From: PALSA-612 sp963776735
GTDB taxonomy: Bacteria > Actinomycetota > Thermoleophilia > Gaiellales > Gaiellaceae
Assembly (NCBI GenBank): GCA_963776735.1
Contig: CAVZNV010000018.1
Location: forward strand, 62,001 to 126,000
Reading direction: 5' to 3'
DNA: 64,000 nucleotides
In this document: positions 24,541 through 33,501 of the stretch, one piece after another
How positions within the stretch are numbered: position 1 is the stretch's first letter
Layout: the number at the start of each line of letters is the position of its first letter
Notes under the pieces: generated by a model
What the model was told of the DNA's origin: nothing
The model's database searches: none
The model's input: the letters and a program-made list of their open reading frames with translations, nothing else
Position numbers and translations under genes: made by a program

Positions 24541-26017
24541 ATGCCGACGCTGTCGACGGACATCCAGTCGAGCGCCGCGGCGGGCCACGTCAGCAAACCG
24601 CGCGCGAGGGAGGTCTGGTGGCACTCCCTCGACGGTGTCGGCCTCTCGGAGTCGCGCTGGCAAGGCTTCACCCCGCTCGTGCGGCGCGCGATCATCGCCG
24701 GCGCCGTCGGCGTCCTGCTCCTGCTCGTGATCGGGCCGCTGACCGGGATCGACAGCGCCGCGGTGATCACGTACTTCATCTTCGTCTTCCTCTACGTCCC
24801 GAGCTGGGAGCGGCTCGGCCGGTTCGGCCGCTGGGTGCTGCCGCTCGCGTTCCTCGCCCTCGCGGCGACGTTCCCGTACTACGCCGGCTCGCTCTACACC
24901 GTCCCGATCCTCGGCGAGTTCCCGGACGTGCACACGGCGACCGTGATGCTCGTCTACGTGATGATGGCGCTCGGGCTGAACGTCGTCGTCGGCTACGCCG
25001 GCCTGCTCGACCTCGGCTACGTCGCCTTCTACGCGATCGGCGCGTACACCGCGGCCTCGCTTGCGTCGACGCAGTTCGCGGGCCAGCTCGCGAACGGCAA
25101 CCCTGCCAGGTACTTCAACTTCGGCGGCATCGACGTCGACAAGAGCCTCGGCGGCATCCACATCAACGTCTGGCTGCTGCTGCTCGTCGCCGGCCTCTTC
25201 ACCGCGTTGCTCGGGATGCTGATCGGCCTGCCGACCCTGCGCCTCCGCGGCGACTACCTCGCGATCGTCACGCTCGGCTTCGGCGAGATCCTGCCGCAGA
25301 TCGCCCGCAACGGCGACAACTTCTTCAACACCGGCGATCAACGTCACGAACGGGCCCCAGGGCATCACGTCGATGGACGCGATCGGCTTCGGCGGCTGGC
25401 TCCACCGCAACCTCGGCCTACCCGAGAACTACCTCAACGCGGCGAACAGCGACAACCTGTTCTTCTGGACAGCGATCGTCCTCGTCTGCTTCACGCTGTT
25501 CTGCTGCCTGCGGCTGCGCGACTCGCGGCTCGGCCGCGCCTGGATCGCGATCCGCGAGGACGAGACCGCGGCGGCGGCGATGGGCGTGCCGCTGATGCGG
25601 ACGAAGACGTTCGCCTACGCGATCGGCGCGTTCTTCGGCGGCATGGCCGGCGCCTTCTACGCCGAGCTGACGACCGGAGCCAACCCGGACAGCTTCCAGT
25701 TCCAGTTCTCGGTGCTGATCCTCGTCATGGTCATCCTCGGCGGCATGGGCAACGTCTGGGGCGTGATGTTCGGCGCCGCGTTCCTCGCGTACCTCGACCA
25801 GGCCGGCCTCGCCAACACGGGCGCCTGGCTCAACGGCCACCTGGGGACGAACTTCGACGTTCAGAAGTACGAGTTCGGGATCTACGGCGTCATCCTGCTC
25901 GTCGTCATGCTCTTCCGGCCGCAGGGCCTGATCCCGGAGAAGCGTCACAAGCTGGAGATGGAGCTCGGGGTGCAGGACGAGTACCTCTACGACGTGTCCG
26001 GAGCGCCGGTCTCGTGA
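24541..26017 (+). CDS. livM: Branched-chain amino-acid ABC transporter permease, +1 frameshift
   Basis: LivM-type permease. The first part contains VYVMMALGLNVVVGYAGLLD and LGYVAFYAIGAYTAA followed by LPTLRLRGDYLAIVTLGFGEI, the classic LivM block, and then GDNFFNTG. There the frame breaks at about 25336: removing one base gives INVTNGPQGITSMDAIGFGG and the gene continues with RLGRAWIAIREDETAAAAMG and AYAIGAFFGGMAGAFYAEL to the stop at 26017. The N-terminus is longer than usual (extra helices from ~24700) and the start is unresolved because the frame is open into the DUF4389-like segment. The break probably does not reflect loss, since livG and livF are intact and coupled (GTGA at 26014). Confidence 0.8.
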
Positions 26018-26793
26018 CGGACGTGCTCGTCCAGGCAGCGGCGCTGCGGAAGGAGTTCGGCGGGCTCGTCGCCGTCAACGACGTCGACTTCATCATCCCG
26101 CGTGGGGCGATCGTCAGCCTGATCGGGCCGAACGGCGCCGGGAAGACGACCTTCTTCAACATGCTGACGGGGATCTACAAGCCGACCTCCGGGGCGGTGA
26201 TCCTCGACGGCGAGGACGTCACCGGCAAGCCGCCGCACGCGATCACGAACCGCGGCATCGGCCGCACGTTCCAGAACATCCGCCTGTTCAAGGAGATGAC
26301 GGCGATCGAGAACGTCCTCGTCGGCATGCACGGCCACCTGAAGGGCGGCATCGTCCGCACGATCATCGGCACGCCCGGCCTGCGTCGCGAGGAGCGGGGC
26401 GCGCGCGACGAAGCCCGGCGGTTGCTCGCGTTCTCCGGCCTGAAAGGCCGCGACGACGCGCTCGCGGCCAGCCTCCCGTACGGCGACCAGCGCAGGCTCG
26501 AGGTTGCGCGTGCACTGGCGACCAGGCCGAAGCTGCTCCTCCTCGACGAGCCGACCGCCGGGATGAACCCGCAGGAGACGGCGGATTTCACGGCCTTCGT
26601 CAGCAAGCTGCGCGAGGAGCAGCAGCTTGCGATCCTGCTGATCGAGCACGACATGCGCGTCGTCATGGGCGTCTCCGATCGCGTGACCGTGCTCGACTAC
26701 GGCGAGAAGATCGCCGAGGGCGCGCCGAAGGACGTGCAGAGCGACCCGCGGGTGATCGAGGCGTACCTCGGAACCGCGGCGGTGGCGTCATGA
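26014..26793 (+). CDS. livG: Branched-chain amino-acid ABC transporter ATPase (LivG)
   Basis: This 259-aa ATPase reads FGGLVAVNDVDFIIPRGAIV, Walker A IGPNGAGKTTFFNMLTG, IGRTFQNIRLFKEMT (Q loop, typical of LivG), SLPYGDQRRLEVARAL (signature, with the LivG-type LPYGDQRRLE), and Walker B LLLLDEPTAGMNPQE. It couples ATP hydrolysis to transport together with LivF on the LivHM pore. GTG 26014 overlaps the livM stop. The length is normal and the frame clean. Confidence 0.93.
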   Translation: MTDVLVQAAALRKEFGGLVAVNDVDFIIPRGAIVSLIGPNGAGKTTFFNMLTGIYKPTSGAVILDGEDVTGKPPHAITNRGIGRTFQNIRLFKEMTAIENVLVGMHGHLKGGIVRTIIGTPGLRREERGARDEARRLLAFSGLKGRDDALAASLPYGDQRRLEVARALATRPKLLLLDEPTAGMNPQETADFTAFVSKLREEQQLAILLIEHDMRVVMGVSDRVTVLDYGEKIAEGAPKDVQSDPRVIEAYLGTAAVAS

Positions 26794-26857
26794 GCGTAGG
26801 CTCGACGGAGCTCACAAATGAGCGGAGGCGGCGGCCTTGCCGGCGCCGGGAGCGGGT

Positions 26858-27625
26858 ATGACCGAGACGGCTGTGCCGCCCCCCGCGCCTCCGGCCAAGA
26901 GCGCGACGGACCGCAAGATCCTCCAGCTCGAGGACGTCCACACGTACTACGGGTCGATCCACGCGCTCAAGGGCATCAGCCTCGACGTCGGCGAGGGCGA
27001 GATCGTCACGCTGCTGGGCGCGAACGGCGCCGGCAAGTCGACGACGCTCCGCTCGATCAACGGCCTCAACCATCCGCGGCGCGGACGGATCCGCTTCCGC
27101 GGCGTCGACATCACGCACGCGTCCCCGCACTCGATCGTGCAACGCGGCGTCGCGCAGTCGCCCGAGGGCCGGCGGCTGTTCCCGCGCATGACGGTGTTCG
27201 AGAACCTGGAGATGGGCGCGTTCCAGCGCACCGACCGCACCGAGATGAAGGAGGACATCGACCGCGTGTTCACGCTCTTCCCGCGGCTCGCCGAGCGGCG
27301 GACGCAGAAGGCGGGGACGCTGTCGGGCGGCGAGCAGCAGATGGTCGCGATGGGCCGCGCGCTGATGGCCCGGCCGAAGCTCCTGATGCTGGACGAGCCG
27401 TCGATGGGCCTGGCGCCCATCTTCGTCGAGAAGATCTTCGAGATCGTGGTCGAGATCAACAAGCAGGGGACGCCGATCCTGCTCGTCGAGCAGAACGCGC
27501 TCATGGCCCTCGAGGTCGCGAACCGCGGCTACGTCCTCGAGACGGGCCAGGTCGCCCTCGCGGACGACGCGAAGCACCTCCGCACGAACGAGCAGGTCCG
27601 CAAGACCTACCTCGGCGAGGCCTAG
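26858..27625 (+). CDS. livF: Branched-chain amino-acid ABC transporter ATPase (LivF)
   Basis: This 255-aa second ATPase has LEDVHTYYGSIHALKGISLDV, Walker A LLGANGAGKSTTLRSING, GVAQSPEGRRLFPRMTVFENL (the LivF Q-loop region), signature TLSGGEQQMVAMGRALM and Walker B LLMLDEPSMGLAP. ATG 26858, with GGGAG about 6-10 bases upstream, is preferred over the in-frame TTG at 26837. It is the last gene of the operon, and a hairpin follows 16 bases after the stop. Confidence 0.93.
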   Translation: MTETAVPPPAPPAKSATDRKILQLEDVHTYYGSIHALKGISLDVGEGEIVTLLGANGAGKSTTLRSINGLNHPRRGRIRFRGVDITHASPHSIVQRGVAQSPEGRRLFPRMTVFENLEMGAFQRTDRTEMKEDIDRVFTLFPRLAERRTQKAGTLSGGEQQMVAMGRALMARPKLLMLDEPSMGLAPIFVEKIFEIVVEINKQGTPILLVEQNALMALEVANRGYVLETGQVALADDAKHLRTNEQVRKTYLGEA

Positions 27626-27640
27626 GTAGCTCTGGCAGGG

Positions 27641-27680
27641 CCGTGAAAGCCTTGGGCCGATCCGGCCCTTCGGCTCACGG
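27641..27680 (+). terminator. Terminator-like hairpin after livF
   Basis: Nested pairings: CCGTG with CACGG (27641-27645 / 27676-27680), AGCC with GGCT, and GGGCCG with CGGCCC around an ATC loop. No U run follows. It separates the liv operon from the convergent LarA-like gene. Confidence 0.55.
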
Positions 27681-27740
27681 CCGAACACCAGCTTGAACGT
27701 GGCCGCTTGGCGGCCGCTCCATGTGCCCGCTCGTGTCCGA

Positions 27741-29240
27741 TCAACCTACGCGGAGCGGGAAATACGGCGGCGCGAGGAGGAAGCCGATGCGCGGGCTGCC
27801 GCCGGCGACCTCGGTCGCCATCTCGAGCGCGGCGCCGACCGCGTGCGTCGGGACGAAGCCGAGCTGGCGCGCCGCCGCCGCGTCGCGGCAGGCCGCGACG
27901 AGGACGGCGCCGAGGTGCCGGACCTGGGGCAGGCATCCGTCCCAGTCGGCGAACGGGAGCAGCGGGTGGCACGTCTGCCCGGCGCGATATGCGTCCAGCG
28001 CGCGCCGGTCGGCGCGCGCGCTCCGCTCGGCCGTCGCGAGCTCCTCCGGGTCCGGCCCCGCTCGCGTGGCCGCGAAGAACGCGCGGTACGGCTGCTGCGT
28101 CGGGTGCGAGAAGTGGCGGTGGAACCGGTGGACGAGGATCGCCGTACCGCCGGCGGCGACGGCCGGCTCGTCACGCCACATGCGTAGCGCCAGCCCGAGC
28201 CCGAGATAGGCGGCGAGCAGCGGGTTCGGTCGCTCCCGCGGCAGGTGCGGAGTCGAGTGCGGGATGCCGAGGCAGATCGCGTCGAGCGGCCGGTCGAGCC
28301 GCGCCGAGCGGAACTCGACCGCTCGCAGCAGCGCCTCGGCGTGCGCGACCGAGGGCGGACCGGCGTACGCGGCGGAGGCGCCGAGTCCCACCGGCAGCGA
28401 GCGAATCAGCCGCATCCGGACCGGTCCCGGAAGGACGCGGAACATACGCGTGAACGGCGAGCGGACGATGCGCTCGAGCGAGGCAGGGTCGTAGGGATAG
28501 CCGTAGGCGGCCTCAGCGACTCGCAGCCGGTCGAGCGCGAGCGAGAGGCCGACGAGCGGCACGCGGCTCGCCAGCGCGCGCTCCATGGCGACCGCAAGGC
28601 GCCAGCCGGACGAGCTCGCCGGCTGGACGAGTGACTCGGCATTCGCGACGCGCAGAGCCTCCGGCCCGCCCGCGGCGAGCAGCGCCGCCGGACCGCCGTG
28701 CAGCACCGTCTCGGCCGCGGTGACTACGACGATCGCGTCGGTCTCGACGAGCGGACGCGCCGCCCGCAGCGGCACGCCGTCCGCGTCTCCGAGGTGCACG
28801 AGCCCCTCGTCCTCGACGTCGTGAACGACCACCTCGCCCCGGTACGTCCGCGCGAAGCGGGCCGACACGAGCCGCGCAAGCTCCTTCCGTCGGGGCCGGC
28901 GCGCAAGGCCCGACGCGACCAGGATCGTCTGGCGCTCGTCCGGCACTCCGAGGCGCCTGAGCTCGCCGACCGTGGCCTCGATCGCGTGCCGGCGAGGATC
29001 GATCGGCGCGCCGGGGAGCGGCAGCGTTTCCTGCTCGACGACGAGCGTGACGCGGCCGCCCCGCGTGACCACGTCCTCGAGTGCCGGCCCGTCGAGCGGA
29101 AAGCGGAATGCCTCGCGGACGGCGGCGGGCACGTCGACGACGGCGTGCGGAGGCGGCTGGGGAGGGGAGACCACCACGGCGTCGTCGGGTGCGCTGACGA
29201 TCAGCAAACGGCTGCCCGAGAGGAGCGGGATCCGCGGCAC
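27741..29240 (-). CDS. LarA-like (DUF2088) protein, putative nickel-pincer-family racemase
   Basis: A 499-aa protein whose N-terminal half resembles the LarA/DUF2088 family (lactate racemase). VTLVVEQETLPLPG, ATVGELRRLGVPDERQTILVASGLARRPRRKEL and VVVHDVEDEGLVHLGDADGVPL match the conserved order of a nucleotide-like fold with His residues, and ETDAIVVVTAAETVLHGGPAALLAAGG fits the second conserved block. The C-terminal half also matches the family architecture (ICLGIPHSTPHLP, LVHRFHRHFSHPTQQPY). No larB, larC or larE cofactor genes are nearby, so whether it carries the nickel pincer cofactor is open. The start is GTG 29240. It lies 3 bases after the GNAT gene and is probably co-transcribed with it. 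Confidence 0.65.
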   Translation of the reverse strand: MPRIPLLSGSRLLIVSAPDDAVVVSPPQPPPHAVVDVPAAVREAFRFPLDGPALEDVVTRGGRVTLVVEQETLPLPGAPIDPRRHAIEATVGELRRLGVPDERQTILVASGLARRPRRKELARLVSARFARTYRGEVVVHDVEDEGLVHLGDADGVPLRAARPLVETDAIVVVTAAETVLHGGPAALLAAGGPEALRVANAESLVQPASSSGWRLAVAMERALASRVPLVGLSLALDRLRVAEAAYGYPYDPASLERIVRSPFTRMFRVLPGPVRMRLIRSLPVGLGASAAYAGPPSVAHAEALLRAVEFRSARLDRPLDAICLGIPHSTPHLPRERPNPLLAAYLGLGLALRMWRDEPAVAAGGTAILVHRFHRHFSHPTQQPYRAFFAATRAGPDPEELATAERSARADRRALDAYRAGQTCHPLLPFADWDGCLPQVRHLGAVLVAACRDAAAARQLGFVPTHAVGAALEMATEVAGGSPRIGFLLAPPYFPLRVG

Positions 29241-29243
29241 GAG

Positions 29244-30284
29244 CTAGGGAATCGAGCGGTAGAGCCGCAGGAACGTCTCGCGGAAGCCGCGCCGCGGCCA
29301 GAAACGCGATGCCTCGAGGTTCGACATCCGCCAGTCCGTGGTCATCGACGTGTAGCCGTTGTCATGGGCCCAGCGCAGGCAGTGCTCTGTCAGCGCCACG
29401 GCGGCGCCCGACCCGCGCGCGGCCGGATCGGTCGCGGCGTTCGCCAGGTCGATGCTCCCTGCGGGCATGCGCAGGCTCTGCTCCGGACGGCGGTAGAGGA
29501 GCATGTGCCCGACGATTCGCCCGTCGCGCTCCGCCACGAAGTGCGTGAACTGCTCCTCCTGGTGCACGTTGCGCCAGTCGTCGAGGTACTCCTGCTCGGT
29601 GGGCATCGTGTAGAAGGAGAAGCTCGGCGACTCCTGCAGGTGCCGCGAGAGCACCTGGTCATACGCGGCGGCGACGGGCGTGTCCTCGGGCGTGCTCAGG
29701 CGCACCGAGATGCCTGTGCTCGTCGCGGGCGCGTCCGCGGTCTCCTGCGCGGCCAGAGCGCTCGAGATGCCGAACGACGTACGCAGCCACGGCTCGAGGA
29801 GGTCGCGCGAGGCGGGCACGAACACGAAGTGCCGCGTCAGTCCCTCGTCCACCCAGCGCGCCGCGGCAGCGCGATAGAGATCGCGCGCGAGCTCGGGGTC
29901 GCGCACCGCGTGCCCGGCCACATGGCTCCAGATGTGCGGTCCGAGGAAGTCCTCCTTGCGTGGGCCGAGCAGGTAGCCGACGACCGTGTCGCCGTCGATC
30001 GCGACGGCGCCGCTCGTCCCCTCCGTGCGCCATTCGGCCTCGACGTACGGCCGGAAGTCGTCAGGGCGCGCGAGCAGCGGTTCGACGGCGAGATGGGCAC
30101 CGTGCCGTTCGGCGAGGAGTACCGCGGCGCCGTCCAGGTGCTCGTCTGCGAACGGGACGATCTCGGGTCTAGCCCACGGACGTAGACTCGCAGAGATGTC
30201 GCCGAAGACGCTGACGGGGGAGGAGCTCGACCTCGACGATGCCCCGGCGCGCGAGGCGGAGCTGTTTCTCGTCGACGGCAACAA
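29244..30284 (-). CDS. GNAT-family N-acetyltransferase (tandem domain), start unresolved
   Basis: A two-domain GNAT protein. The N-terminal half holds IVPFADEHLDGAAVLLAERH and GAVAIDGDTVVGYLLG. The C-terminal half holds FTHFVAERDGRIVGHMLLY, the acetyl-CoA loop region DLANAATDPAARGSGAAVALTEHCLRWA, and the terminal SMTTDWRMSNLEASRFWPRRGF. It should transfer an acetyl group, acceptor unknown. The only in-frame ATG is at 30284, which would overlap divergent polA by 89 bases. The first ~30 residues from it look non-coding (Ser/Arg-rich). The recognisable domain begins near 30160 with no ATG, GTG or TTG just before it. A non-standard start or a base error is possible. Confidence 0.7.
   Translation of the reverse strand: MLPSTRNSSASRAGASSRSSSSPVSVFGDISASLRPWARPEIVPFADEHLDGAAVLLAERHGAHLAVEPLLARPDDFRPYVEAEWRTEGTSGAVAIDGDTVVGYLLGPRKEDFLGPHIWSHVAGHAVRDPELARDLYRAAAARWVDEGLTRHFVFVPASRDLLEPWLRTSFGISSALAAQETADAPATSTGISVRLSTPEDTPVAAAYDQVLSRHLQESPSFSFYTMPTEQEYLDDWRNVHQEEQFTHFVAERDGRIVGHMLLYRRPEQSLRMPAGSIDLANAATDPAARGSGAAVALTEHCLRWAHDNGYTSMTTDWRMSNLEASRFWPRRGFRETFLRLYRSIP
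30183..30188 (+). promoter_or_regulatory. -10 box of polA
   Basis: TAGACT is followed by seven bases and ATG 30196. No Shine-Dalgarno sequence lies before the ATG, consistent with a leaderless polA mRNA. Confidence 0.55.
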
Positions 30285-32772
30285 CCTCGCCTACCGCGCG
30301 TACTTCGCCCTCCCCGAGGAGCTGGCGACGAGCGAGGGCTTCCCGACCGGCGCGCTGCTCGGCTTCACGAACATGCTCTTCAAGCTGCTCTCGGACTACC
30401 GGCCGAAAGGCGTCGCCGTCGCCTGGGACACACGGCCCGTCCACCGCGCGGCGATCTCCGAGGACTACAAGTCCGAGCGGCGGCCGATGCCTGACCTCTT
30501 GCGGGAGCAGTTCCCGCACTTCCGGCCGATCGTCGAGGCATTCGGCTACCGAAACCTCGAGTTCGAGGGCTGGGAGGCGGACGACGTGATCGCCACGCTC
30601 GCGACGCAGGCCGACGAGGCCGGCGTCAAAACGTGCGTCGTCTCGACCGATCGCGACGCATTCCAGCTCGTCTCCGACAACGTCGTGCTGATGATGACCC
30701 CGCGCGGCGTCCAGGAGGTCAACGTCTACACGCCGGAGCGCGTCGAGGCGCGGCTGGGCGTACCGCCGGAGAAGGTGCCGGACCTGATCGGGCTCAAGGG
30801 CGACACGTCCGACAACATCCCCGGCATTCCGGGCATCGGTGACAAGACGGCCGCCGAGCTGATGGTGCGCTACGGCTCGCTCGAGGGCGTGCTCGAGCAT
30901 GCGTCAGAGCTCTCGCCCGCCCGCGCCAAGAACGTGACCGCGCACGCCGACCAGGCGCGCGCGTCCAAGGTGCTGGCGACGATGCGGCGCGACCTCGAGC
31001 TCGACTGCGACCCGGCCAAGCTTGTGCTCGCGCCGCCCGACCGGTCGCAGCTCCGCGAGATGTTCCGCCAGTTCGAGTTCCGCGGCTTGCTGAGCCGCGT
31101 CGACCTGCTCGACGAGGCGATCCCGGCCGCGGAGCCGGTCAAGGCCGTCGGCGAATCACTTCCCTGGCGCCACGACGATCCAAGTAACACTGTGTTGCAA
31201 GGTCGAGTGGGGTTCGCGGTCGAGGCGGAGTCCGGGCGAGCCGCGGTCGCGACCGGCTCGGAGGCCGTCCTCCTCGCCGAACGGCCAAGTAACACTGTGT
31301 TACAAGGAGCCGAGCTGGTCGTGCACGATGCGAAGGCGCTTCGGGTCGACGCCGCGGACGACACGCTGATCGCGGCCTACCTGATCGAGCCCGGTCGGGC
31401 GCTCTACGAGCTCGACGACCTCGCGGCCGAGTACGGGCTCGAGGTGCAGCCCGACCCCGAGGCCGACGAGGAGACCGCTGCGCTCCTGCGGCGCGCCGCC
31501 GTGCCGCTCCGCCTTGCACCGCGTATGCGCGAACGGCTCGCCGAGCGGGGCAGCACCGAGCTCTACGAGCGCATCGAGCTGCCGCTCACCCGCGTGCTGG
31601 CGGCGATGGAGGACGTCGGTGTCAAGATCGACGACTACCGGATGGGCGAGATCACGGCGCGGCTCCAGGAGCGCGTCGAAGAGCTCGAGGCGAAGGCGTA
31701 CGAGCTCGCCGGCGAGGAGTTCATGCTCGGTTCGACGCAGCAGGTGGCGCGGATCCTGTTCGAGAAGCTCGAGCTGACTCCCGGCCGCAAGGGGAAGACC
31801 GGCTACTCGACCGACACGCGCGTCCTGCGGACGATCCGCGGCGAGCACGAGATCGTCCCCGTGCTCGAGGAGTGGCGCGAGCTGACGAAGCTGATCAACA
31901 CCTACCTCGGCCCGCTGCCGTCGATGATCGGCGACGACGGGCGGCTGCACACGACGTTCAACCAGGCCGTCGCCGCCACCGGGCGACTCTCGACGTCGAA
32001 CCCGAACCTGCAGGCGATCCCCATTCGCACCGAGCTGGGCCGCGAGATCCGCTCCGCCTTCGTCGCCGAGCCGGGCTGGAAGCTCGTCTCCGCCGACTAC
32101 TCGCAGGTCGAGCTGCGCATCCTCGCGCACGTCTCCGGCGAGCCGAAGCTGCGCGAGGCGTTCGCGCGCGGCGAGGACATCCACGCGGCCACCGCCGCCG
32201 AGGTGCTCGGCCGGCCGCAGGCCGAGCTGACGAAGGACGAGCGCAACATCGCCAAGATGGTCAACTTCGGGATCATCTACGGCATCTCGGCCTTCGGGCT
32301 CTCGGAGAACCTCGAGATCCCGCGCGAGGAGGCGCAGACGTACATCGACGCCTACCTCGCCCGTTTCCCGCACGTCCAGGACTTCATCGCGCGGACGATC
32401 GAGCAGGCGACGCAGGACGGCTACGTGACGACGCTGCTCGGCCGCCGCCGGCCCGTCCCCGAGATCCGGGCCTCGAACCGGCAGACGCGCTCGCTCGGCG
32501 AGCGGCTCGCGGTCAACTCGGTGATGCAGGGAACCGCTGCGGACGTGATCAAGGTGGCGATGGTGTCCGTCCACGATCGGCTCCGGGCGGAGGGCAGAGC
32601 CTCGCGGCTCGTGCTCCAGGTGCACGACGAGCTGCTGCTCGAGGCACCGGACGCCGAGCTGCCCGCGGCGCGTGAAGCGCTGCGCGAGGAGATGTGCAAG
32701 GCGTACCCGCTCGACCCGCCGCTGGCGGTCGACGTCGGGGCCGGGGACGACTGGACCCAGGCGAAAGCCTGA
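30196..32772 (+). CDS. polA: DNA polymerase I
   Basis: This 858-aa family A polymerase works in Okazaki-fragment maturation and repair. Residues ~20-300 are the 5'-nuclease (VDGNNLAYRAYFALPEE, EADDVIATLATQA, STDRDAFQLVSDNV, GLKGDTSDNIPGIPGIG). Residues ~325-480 are a degenerate 3'-5' exonuclease domain in which the DEDD carboxylates are not recognisable, so proofreading is probably absent. The polymerase domain has motif A DYSQVELRILAHVSGE (D634), O-helix RNIAKMVNFGIIYG and motif C QVHDELL (D811). The degenerate domain carries the same octapeptide PSNTVLQG twice (329-336 and 364-371), each encoded by a 23-bp palindrome. The start is ATG 30196, 7 bases after TAGACT. Confidence 0.96.
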   Translation: MSPKTLTGEELDLDDAPAREAELFLVDGNNLAYRAYFALPEELATSEGFPTGALLGFTNMLFKLLSDYRPKGVAVAWDTRPVHRAAISEDYKSERRPMPDLLREQFPHFRPIVEAFGYRNLEFEGWEADDVIATLATQADEAGVKTCVVSTDRDAFQLVSDNVVLMMTPRGVQEVNVYTPERVEARLGVPPEKVPDLIGLKGDTSDNIPGIPGIGDKTAAELMVRYGSLEGVLEHASELSPARAKNVTAHADQARASKVLATMRRDLELDCDPAKLVLAPPDRSQLREMFRQFEFRGLLSRVDLLDEAIPAAEPVKAVGESLPWRHDDPSNTVLQGRVGFAVEAESGRAAVATGSEAVLLAERPSNTVLQGAELVVHDAKALRVDAADDTLIAAYLIEPGRALYELDDLAAEYGLEVQPDPEADEETAALLRRAAVPLRLAPRMRERLAERGSTELYERIELPLTRVLAAMEDVGVKIDDYRMGEITARLQERVEELEAKAYELAGEEFMLGSTQQVARILFEKLELTPGRKGKTGYSTDTRVLRTIRGEHEIVPVLEEWRELTKLINTYLGPLPSMIGDDGRLHTTFNQAVAATGRLSTSNPNLQAIPIRTELGREIRSAFVAEPGWKLVSADYSQVELRILAHVSGEPKLREAFARGEDIHAATAAEVLGRPQAELTKDERNIAKMVNFGIIYGISAFGLSENLEIPREEAQTYIDAYLARFPHVQDFIARTIEQATQDGYVTTLLGRRRPVPEIRASNRQTRSLGERLAVNSVMQGTAADVIKVAMVSVHDRLRAEGRASRLVLQVHDELLLEAPDAELPAAREALREEMCKAYPLDPPLAVDVGAGDDWTQAKA
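31180..31202 (+). repeat. 23-bp palindromic element inside polA, copy 1
   Basis: The core AAGTAACACTGTGTTGCAA is flanked by CC and GG. It is read in frame as PSNTVLQG (residues 329-336). It is imperfect at one position relative to the full palindrome. Confidence 0.85.
31285..31307 (+). repeat. 23-bp palindromic element inside polA, copy 2
   Basis: The core AAGTAACACTGTGTTACAA is flanked by CC and GG. It encodes the same PSNTVLQG in the same frame (residues 364-371), 35 codons after copy 1. The sequences between and around the copies are unrelated, so this is not a simple tandem duplication. Confidence 0.85.
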
Positions 32773-32789
32773 CGCCGTTTTCCGCCGTC

Positions 32790-32833
32790 TTCACCCGAAC
32801 GAGGGACGAGAGTCACTCGGTCGGGGGACGACA
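32790..32833 (+). promoter_or_regulatory. Candidate shared regulatory motif upstream of the WxL-like gene
   Basis: TTCACCC-N4-GAGGGACGAGA at 32790-32811 aligns without gaps with TTCACCC-N4-GGGGGACGACA at 37072-37093, upstream of a TadE/G-like gene. A second GGGGGACGACA occurs here at 32823-32833. Both lie in gene-free DNA 5' of surface-protein genes. Confidence 0.35.
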
Positions 32834-32893
32834 GGTGACGCTCATCCCACGATGCTGAGTTCAGTGGTTCCTACGACGAACTGGAGATTCTTT

Positions 32894-33457
32894 GTGAGCT
32901 CTCGACCGATGAAGTTCTTTTGCGCTGCCCTCGCTGCAGCCGCGCTCAGCCTGGCGGCCGCGTCGTCAGCGTTTGCTTCCAACGTGACGGCGACTGCCAC
33001 GGTCACCGCCGGCACGCTGTCCCTGTCCTCGAGCGCGACCCCCAGCGTCTCGTCCACGCTCGACGGCACCGACCAGTCCCCGAGCTACACGCTCCCGATG
33101 ACGGTGAACGACTTCACCGGCTCGGGTTCGGGCTGGAACGTGACGGTCACCTCGACGACGTTCTCGACCGGCGGCGGCTCTCCGCACCTGCTGTCGACGA
33201 CCGCGTCGAACGCGACCGGAGCGACGGCCCTGTGCACCGGCGGTACCTGCACGAACCCGACGAACTCGATCACGTACCCGCTTGGCGTCCCCGCCGGCTC
33301 GTCGGCTCCGACCGCGGTCAAGCTGTTCAACGCGGCGGCCAACACCGGGATGGGCGGCTTCACGGTCACCCCGACGATCTCGGTGGCGATCCCTGCGAAC
33401 ACCTACGCCGGGACGTACACGAGCACGGTGACGGTCGCAGTCGTCAGCGGCCCGTAG
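32894..33457 (+). CDS. Small secreted WxL-domain-like protein
   Basis: This 187-aa exported protein has a signal peptide (MKFFCAALAAAALSLAAASSAFA). The mature part is a Thr/Ser-rich beta domain with the two landmarks of WxL domains: a tryptophan motif GSGWNVTVTSTTF near the middle and a C-terminal end NTYAGTYTSTVTVAVVSGP, which corresponds to the second WxL motif region (YxGTYT..). The second Trp is replaced by Val. Two Cys (LCTGGTCTNP) are local. GTG 32894 is preferred because GGAG lies 7 bases upstream. ATG 32909 is also possible. Its C-terminal ~120 residues are clearly homologous to the end of the 385-aa protein at 35893-37050. In Firmicutes, WxL proteins bind cell wall and pair with DUF916 proteins, which are encoded next door. 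Confidence 0.65.
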   Translation: MSSRPMKFFCAALAAAALSLAAASSAFASNVTATATVTAGTLSLSSSATPSVSSTLDGTDQSPSYTLPMTVNDFTGSGSGWNVTVTSTTFSTGGGSPHLLSTTASNATGATALCTGGTCTNPTNSITYPLGVPAGSSAPTAVKLFNAAANTGMGGFTVTPTISVAIPANTYAGTYTSTVTVAVVSGP

Positions 33458-33459
33458 AT

Positions 33460-33473
33460 CCCTCTAAAGAGGG
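33460..33473 (+). terminator. Small hairpin after the WxL-like gene
   Basis: CCCTC pairs with GAGGG around TAAA (33460-33473 including flanks), directly after the stop. The stem is short and there is no U run, so it may attenuate rather than stop transcription. Confidence 0.35.
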
Positions 33474-33501
33474 AACGGCAGTTCGCCGATAGCCGGACTG
33501 C

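Noticed and set aside
19541..25340. Programmed ribosomal frameshifting in the DrrA-like, DUF4389-like and livM genes
   Set aside because: No slippery heptamer or downstream structure common to the sites, and up to four shifts would be needed in one gene. All are simple extra bases, so error or decay is more likely.
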